42,172 nt of DNA from an uncultured Faecalibacterium sp. (lineage in GTDB: Bacteria > Bacillota > Clostridia > Oscillospirales > Ruminococcaceae): positions 1-42,172 of the forward strand of contig CAKTCY010000012.1 of the NCBI GenBank assembly GCA_934540955.1, in the 5' to 3' direction. A program made the position numbers and the translations under genes. This document shows, piece after piece, positions 16,497 through 23,981 of this stretch. How positions within the stretch are numbered: the stretch's first letter is position 1; every line of letters begins with the position of its first letter. The notes beneath the pieces are model-generated. The model was not told where the DNA came from. It saw only the letters and a program-made list of their open reading frames with translations, and did not search any database.

Positions 16497-17549
16497 TTAC
16501 TGGGCTGTCCAGTAGAAGTCCTCGCTGGGCAGCGCACCGCCCACGGCGGCGGGGTCGGCATCGTAGAGCACCTGCAGATAACCGGAGACGTCTGCCTTCA
16601 GTTCCTCGCCGGTCAGGCAGACGATGTTGCAGTTGGGCAGTGCCTTTTTGGCGATGGCGGCCTTTGCCACCACGCCCTGCTCCTCACACAGAGCGGCGGT
16701 GCCGTCCAGATCAGTGTTGGCGGCGTTCACGCTCTGGGCGTAGTCTGCCAGAAAGGCGGCTACCACGTCCGGGTGCTCCTCGGCGTAGGCCTTGCGCACC
16801 ACGGTCACACCGGTGATCAGCTGGGTGTCTGCCACCTTGTCCCACTCGGCAGTCAGGTCAAGGGCTACCCGCAGGGTGTCGTCCTTCAGACCGGCGGCAG
16901 TCACATAGGGCTGGGGCAGCACCGCAATGGCGTCCTGCGTGCTGGCCATCTGGGCGGTCACCTCGGTAGCCTCGCTGTAATACTGGATGTCCACATCCTT
17001 GTCCGGGTCAAGGCCGTTGGCGGTAAGCAGATAGCGCAGCACATACTCCGGGGTAGTGCCCTTGCCGGTGGACAGGATGGTGCGGCCCTTGAGGTCAGCC
17101 ATGCTGTGGACGGTATCGCCCTGCTCCACCACATACAAAACGCCCAAGGTGTTCACCGCCACGGCCTGAATGCCGCCGCTGGTTTTCTGGTACAGGGTCG
17201 CAGCCAGATTGGCCGGGATGGCAGCCATGTCCAGCTCGCCCTTGATGAGCAGCGGCACGATCTCATCCGCAGCGCCGTAAAGCTGCAGATCGTAGTCCAT
17301 GGCGGCGGTGCCGGCCTGCTCCATCGAGAGCAGGTTGACAAGCCCCATGGTGGTGGGGCCCTTCAGCCCGGCGATGCGCAGCGGCTCGGTGGCAGACAGC
17401 GGCGCGGCGGCCTCTTCCTCAGAAGCAGCCGCAGAGGAAGCAGCCTCAGACACCGCCGTGCTGGAAGCGGCAGAGCTTGCGCTGCCGCCGCAGGCTGCAA
17501 GGCTCAGTGCAAGGCTGAACGCCAGCAGTAAGGACAGGATCTTTTTCAT
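16497..17549 (-). CDS. ABC-type solute-binding lipoprotein, NMT1/SsuA-like
   Basis: This 350-residue lipoprotein has a signal peptide MKKILSLLLAFSLALSLAAC with a lipobox cysteine at 20, then a Ser/Ala/Glu-rich linker to about 50. The rest is a type II periplasmic-binding fold of the NMT1/ThiY/SsuA kind (PLRIAGLKGPTTMGLVNL at the start, MADLKGRTILSTGKGTTPEYVLRYLL in the middle). Relatives bind nitrate-like anions, sulfonates, taurine or pyrimidine precursors. The frame reaches 17687, but the ATG at 17549 has AAGGAG seven bases upstream and starts a proper signal peptide. No permease or ATPase is adjacent. It is divergent from a Crp/Fnr-type regulator that may control it. The ligand is unknown. 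Confidence 0.88.
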   Translation of the reverse strand: MKKILSLLLAFSLALSLAACGGSASSAASSTAVSEAASSAAASEEEAAAPLSATEPLRIAGLKGPTTMGLVNLLSMEQAGTAAMDYDLQLYGAADEIVPLLIKGELDMAAIPANLAATLYQKTSGGIQAVAVNTLGVLYVVEQGDTVHSMADLKGRTILSTGKGTTPEYVLRYLLTANGLDPDKDVDIQYYSEATEVTAQMASTQDAIAVLPQPYVTAAGLKDDTLRVALDLTAEWDKVADTQLITGVTVVRKAYAEEHPDVVAAFLADYAQSVNAANTDLDGTAALCEEQGVVAKAAIAKKALPNCNIVCLTGEELKADVSGYLQVLYDADPAAVGGALPSEDFYWTAQ

Positions 17550-17630
17550 GATATACTCCTTTTCGCACCCGGCACGCCCCGGTAGGGAAAGCGGAAACCG
17601 GTCTTTTTTTGAAAAATTTTGCAAAATCAT

Positions 17631-17689
17631 TTGCTTTGCGCGTTCCAGTTTACTATAATAGGGGTAAAAATACCGTTGCGTGCGCAACG
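17631..17689. promoter_or_regulatory. overlapping divergent promoters with a GTTGCG dyad
   Basis: On the plus strand TTGCTT (17631-17636) and TATAAT (17654-17659) are 17 bases apart and serve the regulator. On the minus strand TATAGT or TATTAT overlaps the same spot (17652-17660) but has no good -35. A perfect dyad CGTTGCG-TG-CGCAACG lies at 17674-17689. It would sit about 15 bases inside the regulator transcript and roughly 37-41 bases before the binding-protein start, a position that fits repression of one and class II activation of the other. Confidence 0.55.
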
Positions 17690-17704
17690 CAATTGCAGGA
17701 GGCT

Positions 17705-17727
17705 GCAGAGAACACGGTTTTCTCTGC
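17705..17727 (+). promoter_or_regulatory. hairpin directly before the regulator ribosome site
   Basis: GCAGAGAA (17705-17712) pairs with TTCTCTGC (17720-17727) around a 7-base loop. GGAG follows at once and the ATG is at 17737, so the hairpin abuts the ribosome site and may tune translation. Confidence 0.4.
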
Positions 17728-17736
17728 GGAGTTGCG

Positions 17737-18417
17737 ATGAATAATTATCTGCCGCTGTTACAAAACACCACGCTGTTCGCGGGTCTTTCCGCTGCGGAGC
17801 TCAGCACGCTGCTGTCCCGGCTGGGGGCAAGTGTGCGCAGCTACGGCAAGGGCGAAGCCCTTGTGCTGGCGGGGGAGCCCAGCCGCCGGGTAGGCATCGT
17901 GCTGTCCGGCGAGCTGGAGGCCTACCGCCCGGCACCGGGCGGGGCGCGCATCCCCATCGCCCGGGTAGAGCCGGGCGGGGTGTTCGGGGACGTGCTGGGA
18001 GGCTCCAGCCTGTCCAGTCCGGTCACCGTGCTGGCTGCCGCCCCCTGTGAGGTGCTGCTGCTACCCTACGAGCGGCTGCTGCTCTCGGACGGCAGCCCCG
18101 CCCACCAGCGGGTGGTGCAGAACCTTGTGCGAACCATCAGCGATAAATATTTTTCCCTCTCCCGCCGCATCGACCTGCTGGTGATGAAGAGCCTGCGCGC
18201 CAAGGTGGCAGCCTATCTGCTCAGCGAGGCCGCCCGCGCCCACAGCCTGACCTTCAGCATCCCCTTCTCCCGTATCCAGCTGGCGGATTACCTCAACTGC
18301 GACCGCAGCGCCCTTTCCCGGGAGCTGAGCACCATGCAGAAGGAAGGCCTCATCGACACCTACCGCAGCAGCTTCAAGCTGCTGGAGCCGGATGCCTTGC
18401 AGCAGATGGTGCAGTAA
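17737..18417 (+). CDS. Crp/Fnr-family transcriptional regulator
   Basis: This 226-residue regulator has an N-terminal cyclic-nucleotide-binding-like beta-barrel (about 5-115, with LVLAGEPSRRVGIVLSGELEAY) and a C-terminal Crp-type winged helix (about 145-220, with LADYLNCDRSALSRELSTMQ). There is no N-terminal cysteine cluster like that of FNR, so it is not an obvious [4Fe-4S] sensor. The frame extends to 17680, but the ATG at 17737 has GGAG five bases upstream after a hairpin. It is divergent from the NMT1-like binding protein, with a palindrome between them that is a natural target. The effector is unknown. Confidence 0.92.
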   Translation: MNNYLPLLQNTTLFAGLSAAELSTLLSRLGASVRSYGKGEALVLAGEPSRRVGIVLSGELEAYRPAPGGARIPIARVEPGGVFGDVLGGSSLSSPVTVLAAAPCEVLLLPYERLLLSDGSPAHQRVVQNLVRTISDKYFSLSRRIDLLVMKSLRAKVAAYLLSEAARAHSLTFSIPFSRIQLADYLNCDRSALSRELSTMQKEGLIDTYRSSFKLLEPDALQQMVQ

Positions 18418-18575
18418 AACCCTCTCAGGCGCTTCGCGCCAGCTCCCCCGAAGGGGGAGCTTTATGCGCGTTTTCAGAACGGTTTGCCTTCTCCGGCAAA
18501 GGAACGATCCCTTCTGCTGAGAAAAGCTCCCCCTTTCGGGGGAGCTGGCATCGCGCAGCGATGACTGAGAGGGTT
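18418..18575. repeat. hairpin-rich repeat with inverted ends (AGCTCCCCC family)
   Basis: AACCCTCTCAG at 18418-18428 and its complement at 18565-18575 bound the element. Each end carries small hairpins: GGCGC-TTC-GCGCC and AGCTCCCCC-GAA-GGGGGAGCT on the left (18428-18461), AGCTCCCCC-TTTC-GGGGGAGCT and CATCGC-GCA-GCGATG on the right (18525-18563). Repeats with this core are, as far as I recall, common in gut Clostridia. It begins at the base after the regulator stop and could also end that transcript, though no T run follows the stems. Confidence 0.7.
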
Positions 18576-18601
18576 ATTTTACAAAAAGGAGCTCATTTAT
18601 T

Positions 18602-19582
18602 ATGTCCAAGCCTGTTCTCTGGATCGTGATCCCCTGCTACAACGAGGAGCAGGTGCTGCCCATTACAGCACCCATGTTTCTGGAAAAGATCCACAGTCTG
18701 ACCGCACAGGGGCTGGTCAGCGATAAAAGCCGGGTGCTCTTTGTCAACGACGGCTCCCGCGACAAAACATGGGAGCTGATCCAAGGCTTTGCCGCACAGG
18801 ACGAGCACTATATCGGCATTTCCCAAAGCCGCAACCGCGGCCACCAGAACGCCGTGCTGGCGGGGCTGATGGAGGCACTGCACAGCGGCAGCTGCGATAT
18901 CACCATCTCCATCGACTGCGACGGTCAGGACGACATCAACGCCATGGACGAGATGGTGAAAAAGTATCTGGACGGTGCCGAGGTGGTGTACGGTGTGCGC
19001 AGCCGCCGGGACACCGACACCTTCTTCAAGCGGTTCACCGCCGAGGGCTTTTATCATGTGATGAACGCTCTGGGCGCGGATATCGTGTTCAACCACGCAG
19101 ACTACCGCCTGATCAGCACCCGCGTGCTGGAAAGCTTTGCGGACTACAAGGAGGTCAACATTTTTTTGCGGGGCATGGTGCCGCTGGTGGGCTTTGCCCA
19201 CGATGTGGTCACCTACGAGCGCCACGAGCGTCTGGCAGGCGAGAGCCACTACCCCCTGAGCAAGATGCTGGCACTGGCCTTTGACGGCATCACCAGCCTT
19301 TCCAACAAGCCCATCCGCATCATCACCGGGGCGGGCATCGTGGTGAGCCTTGTCAGCTTTATCGGGGTCATCTGGGCCATCGTGTGCGCCGCCATGGGCA
19401 GCAGCGTGGCTGGCTGGGCCTCCACTGTCTGCATCGTCTGCTTTATGGGCGGCGTGCAGCTGGTGTGTCTGGGCGTGATCGGCGAGTATATCGGCAAGAT
19501 CTATATGGAAACAAAGGCCCGCCCGCGCTATATCATCTCGGAGCGCACATGGGCTCCCTACGAAAGGAAATATCACGGATGA
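18602..19582 (+). CDS. family 2 glycosyltransferase, polyprenyl-phosphate type
   Basis: This 326-residue membrane enzyme resembles GtrB/YkcC-type transferases that move a sugar from a nucleotide donor to undecaprenyl phosphate. The GT-A fold covers about 1-225: IVIPCYNEEQVL, VLFVNDGSRDKT, SRNRGHQNAVLAG and the metal-binding SIDCDGQDD (103-111). Two membrane helices follow (about 241-266 and 276-300), ending GEYIGKIYMETKARPRY, which is typical of the group. AAAGGAG lies ten bases before the ATG. The next gene overlaps it by four bases. The lipid-linked product would feed cell-surface glycosylation; the sugar cannot be told. Confidence 0.93.
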   Translation: MSKPVLWIVIPCYNEEQVLPITAPMFLEKIHSLTAQGLVSDKSRVLFVNDGSRDKTWELIQGFAAQDEHYIGISQSRNRGHQNAVLAGLMEALHSGSCDITISIDCDGQDDINAMDEMVKKYLDGAEVVYGVRSRRDTDTFFKRFTAEGFYHVMNALGADIVFNHADYRLISTRVLESFADYKEVNIFLRGMVPLVGFAHDVVTYERHERLAGESHYPLSKMLALAFDGITSLSNKPIRIITGAGIVVSLVSFIGVIWAIVCAAMGSSVAGWASTVCIVCFMGGVQLVCLGVIGEYIGKIYMETKARPRYIISERTWAPYERKYHG

Positions 19583-20163
19583 GCAAGCAAAGCTGGAAGG
19601 GCAGCACCCTGCTGAACCCGGAGCCGCCGGTACTGGTATCCTGCGGCGGGCTGGATAAGCCCAACCTTATCACCATCGGCTGGACGGGCACCATCTGCAC
19701 CCAGCCCAGCATGGTATCCATCAGCGTGCGGCCGGAGCGGTACAGCCATCAGCTGCTGTGTGAGCACGGGCAGTTCGCCATCAATCTGCCCACCGAAAAG
19801 CTGGTGCGCGCCATTGACTGGTGCGGTGTGAAGAGCGGACGCGACGTGGATAAGCTTGCCGCCTGCGGCCTGCACGCCGCCCCCGGCAGCGTGCTGACCG
19901 GCTGCCCGGTGCTGGAGGAAAGCCCGGTCAATCTGGAGTGCCGCATCACCCAGCGCATCCCGCTGGGCAGCCACGACCTGTTTTTGGCCGAGGTAGTGGC
20001 CTGCGATGTGGACGAGAGCCTGCTGGACGAAAAAGGCAAGCTGTGTCTGGACAAGGCAAACCTCATCGTGTACAGCCACGGGGAGTATCTGGCGCTTGGC
20101 AAAAAGCTGGGCACCTTCGGCTACAGCGTGCGGAAGAAAAAGCCCGCAAAGCGTAAAAAATAA
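19579..20163 (+). CDS. flavin reductase-like FMN-binding protein
   Basis: This 194-residue protein has a flavin reductase-like split-barrel domain that binds FMN (about 12-165). Visible landmarks are PVLVSCGG, NLITIGWTGTICTQPSMVSISVRPERYSHQ split over residues 29-60, and FAINLPTEKLVRAIDWCG. The C-terminus is a Lys/Arg tail (RKKKPAKRKK). Such proteins reduce free FMN or act as small flavin enzymes, and many are uncharacterised. The ATG shares ATGA with the stop of the glycosyltransferase gene, so the two are translated together although no functional link is known. A strong terminator follows. Confidence 0.9.
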   Translation: MSKQSWKGSTLLNPEPPVLVSCGGLDKPNLITIGWTGTICTQPSMVSISVRPERYSHQLLCEHGQFAINLPTEKLVRAIDWCGVKSGRDVDKLAACGLHAAPGSVLTGCPVLEESPVNLECRITQRIPLGSHDLFLAEVVACDVDESLLDEKGKLCLDKANLIVYSHGEYLALGKKLGTFGYSVRKKKPAKRKK

Positions 20164-20178
20164 CAGCTCACACAAAAA

Positions 20179-20221
20179 GGAACCCTCTGCAAGGCTTTTG
20201 CTTTGAGAGAGTTCCTTTTTT
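20179..20221. terminator. bidirectional terminator between convergent genes
   Basis: GGAAC-C-CTCT (20179-20188) pairs with AGAG-A-GTTCC (20206-20215), followed by six T on the plus strand and by TTTTT on the minus strand. It closes the flavin reductase gene and the facing acyltransferase gene. Confidence 0.85.
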
Positions 20222-20253
20222 ACGGGATCAGGTCCGGGCAGGCTGCGGTCTTA

Positions 20254-21402
20254 TCAATGCAGCTTCAGCATGGCAGACTCATATTTTTGATACCAGCTGC
20301 TCATCCATTTCAGTATTTTTTCACTTACCCTTGCCGTTAGCTTCTGAAGGCTCTTTTCGTAAAGCAGGCTGAGCACAAGTGCCGCAAGCAGCCAGCCTGC
20401 CGAATACAAAAAGACCCACAAAAGCAGATGGGCATACCCATACCGGTCAAAAATGCAGTGCCAGAGATAGGGTCTTACATAGGTCCGCAGCAGAATATTC
20501 TCATGGATAATATAGATCAGCATGGCACATTTTGCAATGTGATTCACGTTTTTATTTTTAAAGTGGTTATTTCTGGCCAGCCCAAATGCCGCAATGGCGA
20601 TCAGGATCAAAAAAGGGTTAAAATTGCTTACCCACCGTAAAAGCTGATCCGACAGCGCAGCGAGCTTCAATCCAAGCAGGTCGGTCAAAAGCACGATGCC
20701 CACTGCCCCCGCCGCACCGCACAGCAGAAGGATGCCATTCACCTTTGCGCTGGAATACACCCCTATGCAGTAGCGCTTGATATAGGCAAGGATCAAATAT
20801 ACGCTGCTCCAGAGCAGCAGCATATTCGGAAAGAAAAACCTGCCTTTTATAAAGTTGAAGCCGATATACAGTACCGTCAACACAGAAATCATCTTCAGAT
20901 GTTCTTTTTGCGTCATCGCGGCGATCAGCCGGTTCAAATACGGATGGAGGGGATAGAATAACAGATAACAGGTCAGATACCAGTTATTTTCAAAGGTCGT
21001 TGGGAGAAGCGAAAAAAGGAAAAGCTTCCCGCTTACCTCACCCCGGAGCAAAAGCGTTATTCCAAGGAACAGGACGGAGATCACCCAGATATCCAGCAGC
21101 ATTTCCATTATTTTCTTCCCGGACGCTTTCGTGCTGTCCAGCAAAAACCATGCAGAAGCAACGAAGAAGATCCAGTTCCCCAGCGCACCAAAATGCCGGA
21201 TGACCGCCAAAAGCAGAACGGTTCCATTGGTCGTTGCATGGGTACAATCCAGAAGATAGTCGTTATACGGGATATATTCATTTTCCGTTGTCAGTGTCAG
21301 TACCACATGGCTGATTACGATCAGAACGACCGCAATGACCTTTAAAAGCTCTATGCCGGAATCCCGCATTCTGCTTTTGTCCGCAAAAGCTTTTTGTTCC
21401 AT
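20254..21402 (-). CDS. acyltransferase family 3 membrane protein
   Basis: This 382-residue protein has about ten membrane segments and the outline of the acyltransferase 3 (OafA/NolL-like) family, which put acetyl or similar groups on surface polysaccharides or glycolipids. The first part reads DSGIELLKVIAVVLIVISHV with the conserved histidine in the first helix, and IFFVASAWFLL follows. The base composition is clearly more AT-rich than its neighbours, with AAA, TTT and ATA codons, which suggests acquisition from elsewhere. GGTGGGG stands a few bases before the ATG at 21402; the ATG at 21438 has no ribosome site. The gene stands alone with its own promoter. The acceptor is unknown. Confidence 0.87.
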   Translation of the reverse strand: MEQKAFADKSRMRDSGIELLKVIAVVLIVISHVVLTLTTENEYIPYNDYLLDCTHATTNGTVLLLAVIRHFGALGNWIFFVASAWFLLDSTKASGKKIMEMLLDIWVISVLFLGITLLLRGEVSGKLFLFSLLPTTFENNWYLTCYLLFYPLHPYLNRLIAAMTQKEHLKMISVLTVLYIGFNFIKGRFFFPNMLLLWSSVYLILAYIKRYCIGVYSSAKVNGILLLCGAAGAVGIVLLTDLLGLKLAALSDQLLRWVSNFNPFLILIAIAAFGLARNNHFKNKNVNHIAKCAMLIYIIHENILLRTYVRPYLWHCIFDRYGYAHLLLWVFLYSAGWLLAALVLSLLYEKSLQKLTARVSEKILKWMSSWYQKYESAMLKLH

Positions 21403-21450
21403 GACCCCACCCTTTCTGCTTTCGCCTTTTTCAGGCATTCCATGTATTTT

Positions 21451-21492
21451 ATTGTACCACCTGTACTTTTTTCATACAATACCTACCTGTAC
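21451..21492 (-). promoter_or_regulatory. acyltransferase promoter with direct repeats
   Basis: TTGTAT (21474-21479) and TACAAT (21451-21456) are 17 bases apart on the minus strand. On the plus strand TACCACCTGTAC (21455-21466) and TACCTACCTGTAC (21480-21492) are near-identical direct repeats, one in the spacer and one next to the -35, and may bind a regulator. Confidence 0.6.
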
Positions 21493-21529
21493 AGAAAAGC
21501 CGCCGGGCAGTTTTTCTGCGCGGCGGCTT
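21491..21529 (-). terminator. probable metA terminator
   Basis: AAGCCGCCG (21497-21505) pairs with CGGCGGCTT (21521-21529), with an extra CAG/CTG inside the loop. The minus strand continues TTTTCTGT. It lies 11 bases after the metA stop. Confidence 0.65.
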
Positions 21530-21539
21530 CTGATGCTTC

Positions 21540-22478
21540 TTATACGTTTTCGTGCTTTACCCGCTGGATATCCCCCAGATCGTAGGGGGTGTTCTGGTAA
21601 ACATAATAGTTCAGCCAGTTTTCATACAGCAGGTGAGCGTGGGCGCGCCAGCGGAACAGCGGCGGCTTTGCGGGGTCGTCGTCCGGGTAGTAGTTGACGG
21701 GCACATGGATGGGCAAGCCCTTGGCCACGTCCCGCTTATACTCGGCATCCAGCGTGTACTTATCGTATTCCGGGTGGCCGGTGACAAAGATCTGCCGCCC
21801 GTTCTCGGTGCTCATGAGGAAGGGCCCGGCGGTGTCGCTTTCCGCCAGAATGCGCAGGGCGGCGCAGCTGTCCACATCCTCCCGGCAGATACCGGTGTGG
21901 CGGCTGTGGGGGGCGTAGAACACCTCATCAAAGCCGCGCACCAGCGGGTTTGCCGGGCGGGTGACCCGGTGCTCGAACACGCCGAACATCTTTTCCGGCA
22001 GCAGCTGCTTGCGCACGCCGTAGTGGTAGTACAGCCCGGCCTGTGCGCCCCAGCAGACATGAAGGGTGGAGTAGACGTTCGTTTCGCTGAAGTCCATGAT
22101 CTCGCACAGCTCGTTCCAATAGTCCACCTGCTCAAAATCCATGGTCTCCACCGGCGCGCCGGTGATGATCATGCCGTCGTAGCGGTTGTTCTTCACCTCG
22201 TCAAAGGTCTTGTAAAAAGCCTCAAGGTGTGCAGCCGACACATGGGTAGCAGAGTGGCTGGCTGTCTGCAGCAGGGTCATGTGCACCTGCAGCGGGGTGT
22301 TTGCCAGCAGCCGGGCGATCTGGGTCTCGGTGGCGATCTTGGTGGGCATCAGGTTTAGAATCAGAATTTCCAGCGGGCGGATATGCTGCGCCAGTGCCCG
22401 CTCCCGGTGCATGACAAAGACGTTTTCTTCATACAGAGCGTCAAAGGCGGGTAGGGTCTTGGGAATGATCAGCGGCAT
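21540..22478 (-). CDS. metA: homoserine O-acetyltransferase (MetA type)
   Basis: This 312-residue cytoplasmic enzyme activates homoserine for methionine synthesis. It has the catalytic cysteine Cys142 in [15 protein letters not shown] and the His235-x-Glu237 pair in FVTGHPEYD. Residue 111 is Glu (TGAPVE), which in this family marks acetyl-CoA use, where E. coli MetA has Gly and uses succinyl-CoA. This agrees with the O-acetylhomoserine sulfhydrylase encoded just upstream. AAAGGAG lies ten bases before the ATG. A structured repeat fills the gap to metY. No separate promoter was seen, so it may be the last gene of the T-box-controlled met operon. Confidence 0.96.
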   Translation of the reverse strand: MPLIIPKTLPAFDALYEENVFVMHRERALAQHIRPLEILILNLMPTKIATETQIARLLANTPLQVHMTLLQTASHSATHVSAAHLEAFYKTFDEVKNNRYDGMIITGAPVETMDFEQVDYWNELCEIMDFSETNVYSTLHVCWGAQAGLYYHYGVRKQLLPEKMFGVFEHRVTRPANPLVRGFDEVFYAPHSRHTGICREDVDSCAALRILAESDTAGPFLMSTENGRQIFVTGHPEYDKYTLDAEYKRDVAKGLPIHVPVNYYPDDDPAKPPLFRWRAHAHLLYENWLNYYVYQNTPYDLGDIQRVKHENV

Positions 22479-22503
22479 AGGGGAGTCGCTCCTTTGCTAG
22501 ACG

Positions 22504-22608
22504 ATTCAAAAATGGCGCTGCGTTCGCTTTGCCATCTTCAGGGGTATCATGATTTTTGATTTCACTTTTGTCGCGGCCTATTGGCCGCGACAAAAGTATT
22601 TTCACAGG
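22504..22608. repeat. structured intergenic element (short copy) between metY and metA
   Basis: This stretch matches the left part of the element at 16146-16422: it begins GATTCAAAAATGGC, continues with CGCT, GCCAT, TCAGGGGTAT and GATTTC, and ends TATTTTCAC. Its hairpin is a perfect 14-bp stem (22565-22578 with 22583-22596, TATT loop). The stem sequence differs from the other copy yet still pairs. No inverted right end is present. It lies inside the likely met transcript. Confidence 0.6.
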
Positions 22609-22614
22609 AGGAAA

Positions 22615-23889
22615 TCATACCTTATCCAGCGCCTGCGCGATATCGGCAATGAGATCCTCGGCAGACTCCAGACCGCAGCTCATGCGCACCAGCTCGGCGG
22701 GCACACCGGCGGCGGCCAGCTGCTCATCGTTCATCTGACGGTGGGTGCTGGAGGCGGGGTTCAGGCAGCAGGTGCGGGCATCCGCCACATGGGTCTCGAT
22801 GGCGGCAAGCTTCAGTTCCTTCATAAAGGTGCTGGCAGCTTCGCGTCCGCCGGCCAGACCAAAGCTCACCACGCCGCAGCTGCCATTGGGCAGGTACTTC
22901 TGCGCCAGTGCGTGGTAGGGGCTGCTTTCCAGCCCGCAGTAGTTCACATAGGCCACCTTAGGGTGGTTCTCCAAAAACTGTGCTACCGCCATGCCGTTGG
23001 CGCAGTGGCGCTGCATCCGGACGTGCAGGCTTTCCAGACCAAGGTTCAGCATATAGGCGTTCATGGGGGACTGCATGGAGCCGAAGTCCCGCATCAGCTG
23101 CGCGGTGGCCTTGGTGATGAAGGCTCCCTCCTTGCCGAAGCGCTCGGCATAGGTGATGCCGTGGTAGCTGTCATCCGGGGTGCACAGACCCGGGAACTTC
23201 TCGGCGTGGGCCATCCAGTCGAACTTGCCGCCGTCCACGATGGCACCGCCCAGCACTGCGCCGTGGCCGTCCATGTACTTGGTGGTGGAGTGGGTCACGA
23301 TGTCCGCGCCCCACTCAAAGGGGCGGCAGTTGACCGGTGTGGGGAAGGTGTTATCCACCATCAGCGGCACGCCGTGGGCGTGGGCGGCCTTGGCAAACTT
23401 TTCAATATCCAGCACGGTCAGGGCAGGGTTTGCGATGGTCTCGCCGAACACCACCTTGGTGTTGGGCCGGAAGGCGGCGTTCAGCTCCTCCTCGGTGCAC
23501 AGAGGGTCTACGAAGGTAGCGGTGATGCCCATCTTTGCCATGGTGACCGAGATGAGGTTGAAGGTGCCGCCGTAGATGGTGCTGGAGGCCACGATATGAT
23601 CCCCGGCCTCGCAGATATTGAACAGCGCAAAGAAGTTTGCGGCCTGTCCGCTGGAGGTAAGCATGGCGGCAGTGCCGCCCTCCAGCTCGCAGATCTTTTT
23701 GGCTACCATGTCGCAGGTGGGGTTCTGCAGGCGGGAATAGAAATAGCCGTCTGCCTCCAGATCGAACAGCTTGCCCATGTCCTCGCTGGTGGCGTACTTG
23801 AAGGTGGTGGACTGGATGATGGGGATCTGACGGGGTTCGCCGTTGCCGGGGGTGTAGCCGCCCTGCACACAGATGGTATCACGGTTCAT
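22615..23889 (-). CDS. metY: O-acetylhomoserine sulfhydrylase
   Basis: This 424-residue PLP enzyme of the Cys/Met metabolism family makes homocysteine from O-acetylhomoserine and sulfide. The PLP lysine is in THSTTKYMDGHG (Lys204), and SSGQAANFFAL, YGGTFNL and VDNTFPTPVNCRPFEWGAD are the usual surrounding blocks. The length of about 425 residues and the RQIPIIQSTTF N-terminus fit sulfhydrylases rather than the shorter cystathionine enzymes (about 380-400). AAAGGAG is eight bases before the ATG. It follows metI by 92 bases with a hairpin between and precedes metA, giving a direct sulfhydrylation route on one likely transcript. Confidence 0.95.
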   Translation of the reverse strand: MNRDTICVQGGYTPGNGEPRQIPIIQSTTFKYATSEDMGKLFDLEADGYFYSRLQNPTCDMVAKKICELEGGTAAMLTSSGQAANFFALFNICEAGDHIVASSTIYGGTFNLISVTMAKMGITATFVDPLCTEEELNAAFRPNTKVVFGETIANPALTVLDIEKFAKAAHAHGVPLMVDNTFPTPVNCRPFEWGADIVTHSTTKYMDGHGAVLGGAIVDGGKFDWMAHAEKFPGLCTPDDSYHGITYAERFGKEGAFITKATAQLMRDFGSMQSPMNAYMLNLGLESLHVRMQRHCANGMAVAQFLENHPKVAYVNYCGLESSPYHALAQKYLPNGSCGVVSFGLAGGREAASTFMKELKLAAIETHVADARTCCLNPASSTHRQMNDEQLAAAGVPAELVRMSCGLESAEDLIADIAQALDKV

Positions 23890-23927
23890 ACAACATACTC
23901 CTTTGCTGGTTTTTTGGTCGGGAAGGA

Positions 23928-23966
23928 CGATTCCCCGCAGGAGGGGCTGCCTCCGGCGGGGAATCG
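23928..23966 (-). other. strong hairpin between metI and metY
   Basis: CGATTCCCCGC (23928-23938) pairs with GCGGGGAATCG (23956-23966), and an inner GGAGG/CCTCC extends the stem to about 16 bp with one mismatch. On the minus strand no T run follows, so it is more likely an mRNA-processing or stability element than a terminator. Confidence 0.5.
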
Positions 23967-23981
23967 AAAAAACAAAGCTTC

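Noticed and set aside
17400..17500. Ser/Ala codon repeats near the N-termini of the lipoproteins as a DNA repeat family
   Set aside because: They are low-complexity linkers after the lipobox, common in lipoproteins, and not copies of one element.
18525..18563. CRISPR-like repeats in the region of short palindromes
   Set aside because: There are only paired ends of one element, with no regularly spaced repeats and no cas genes.
23928..23966. Terminator between metI and metY
   Set aside because: The stem is strong but no T run follows on the coding strand, so it is listed as a hairpin only.
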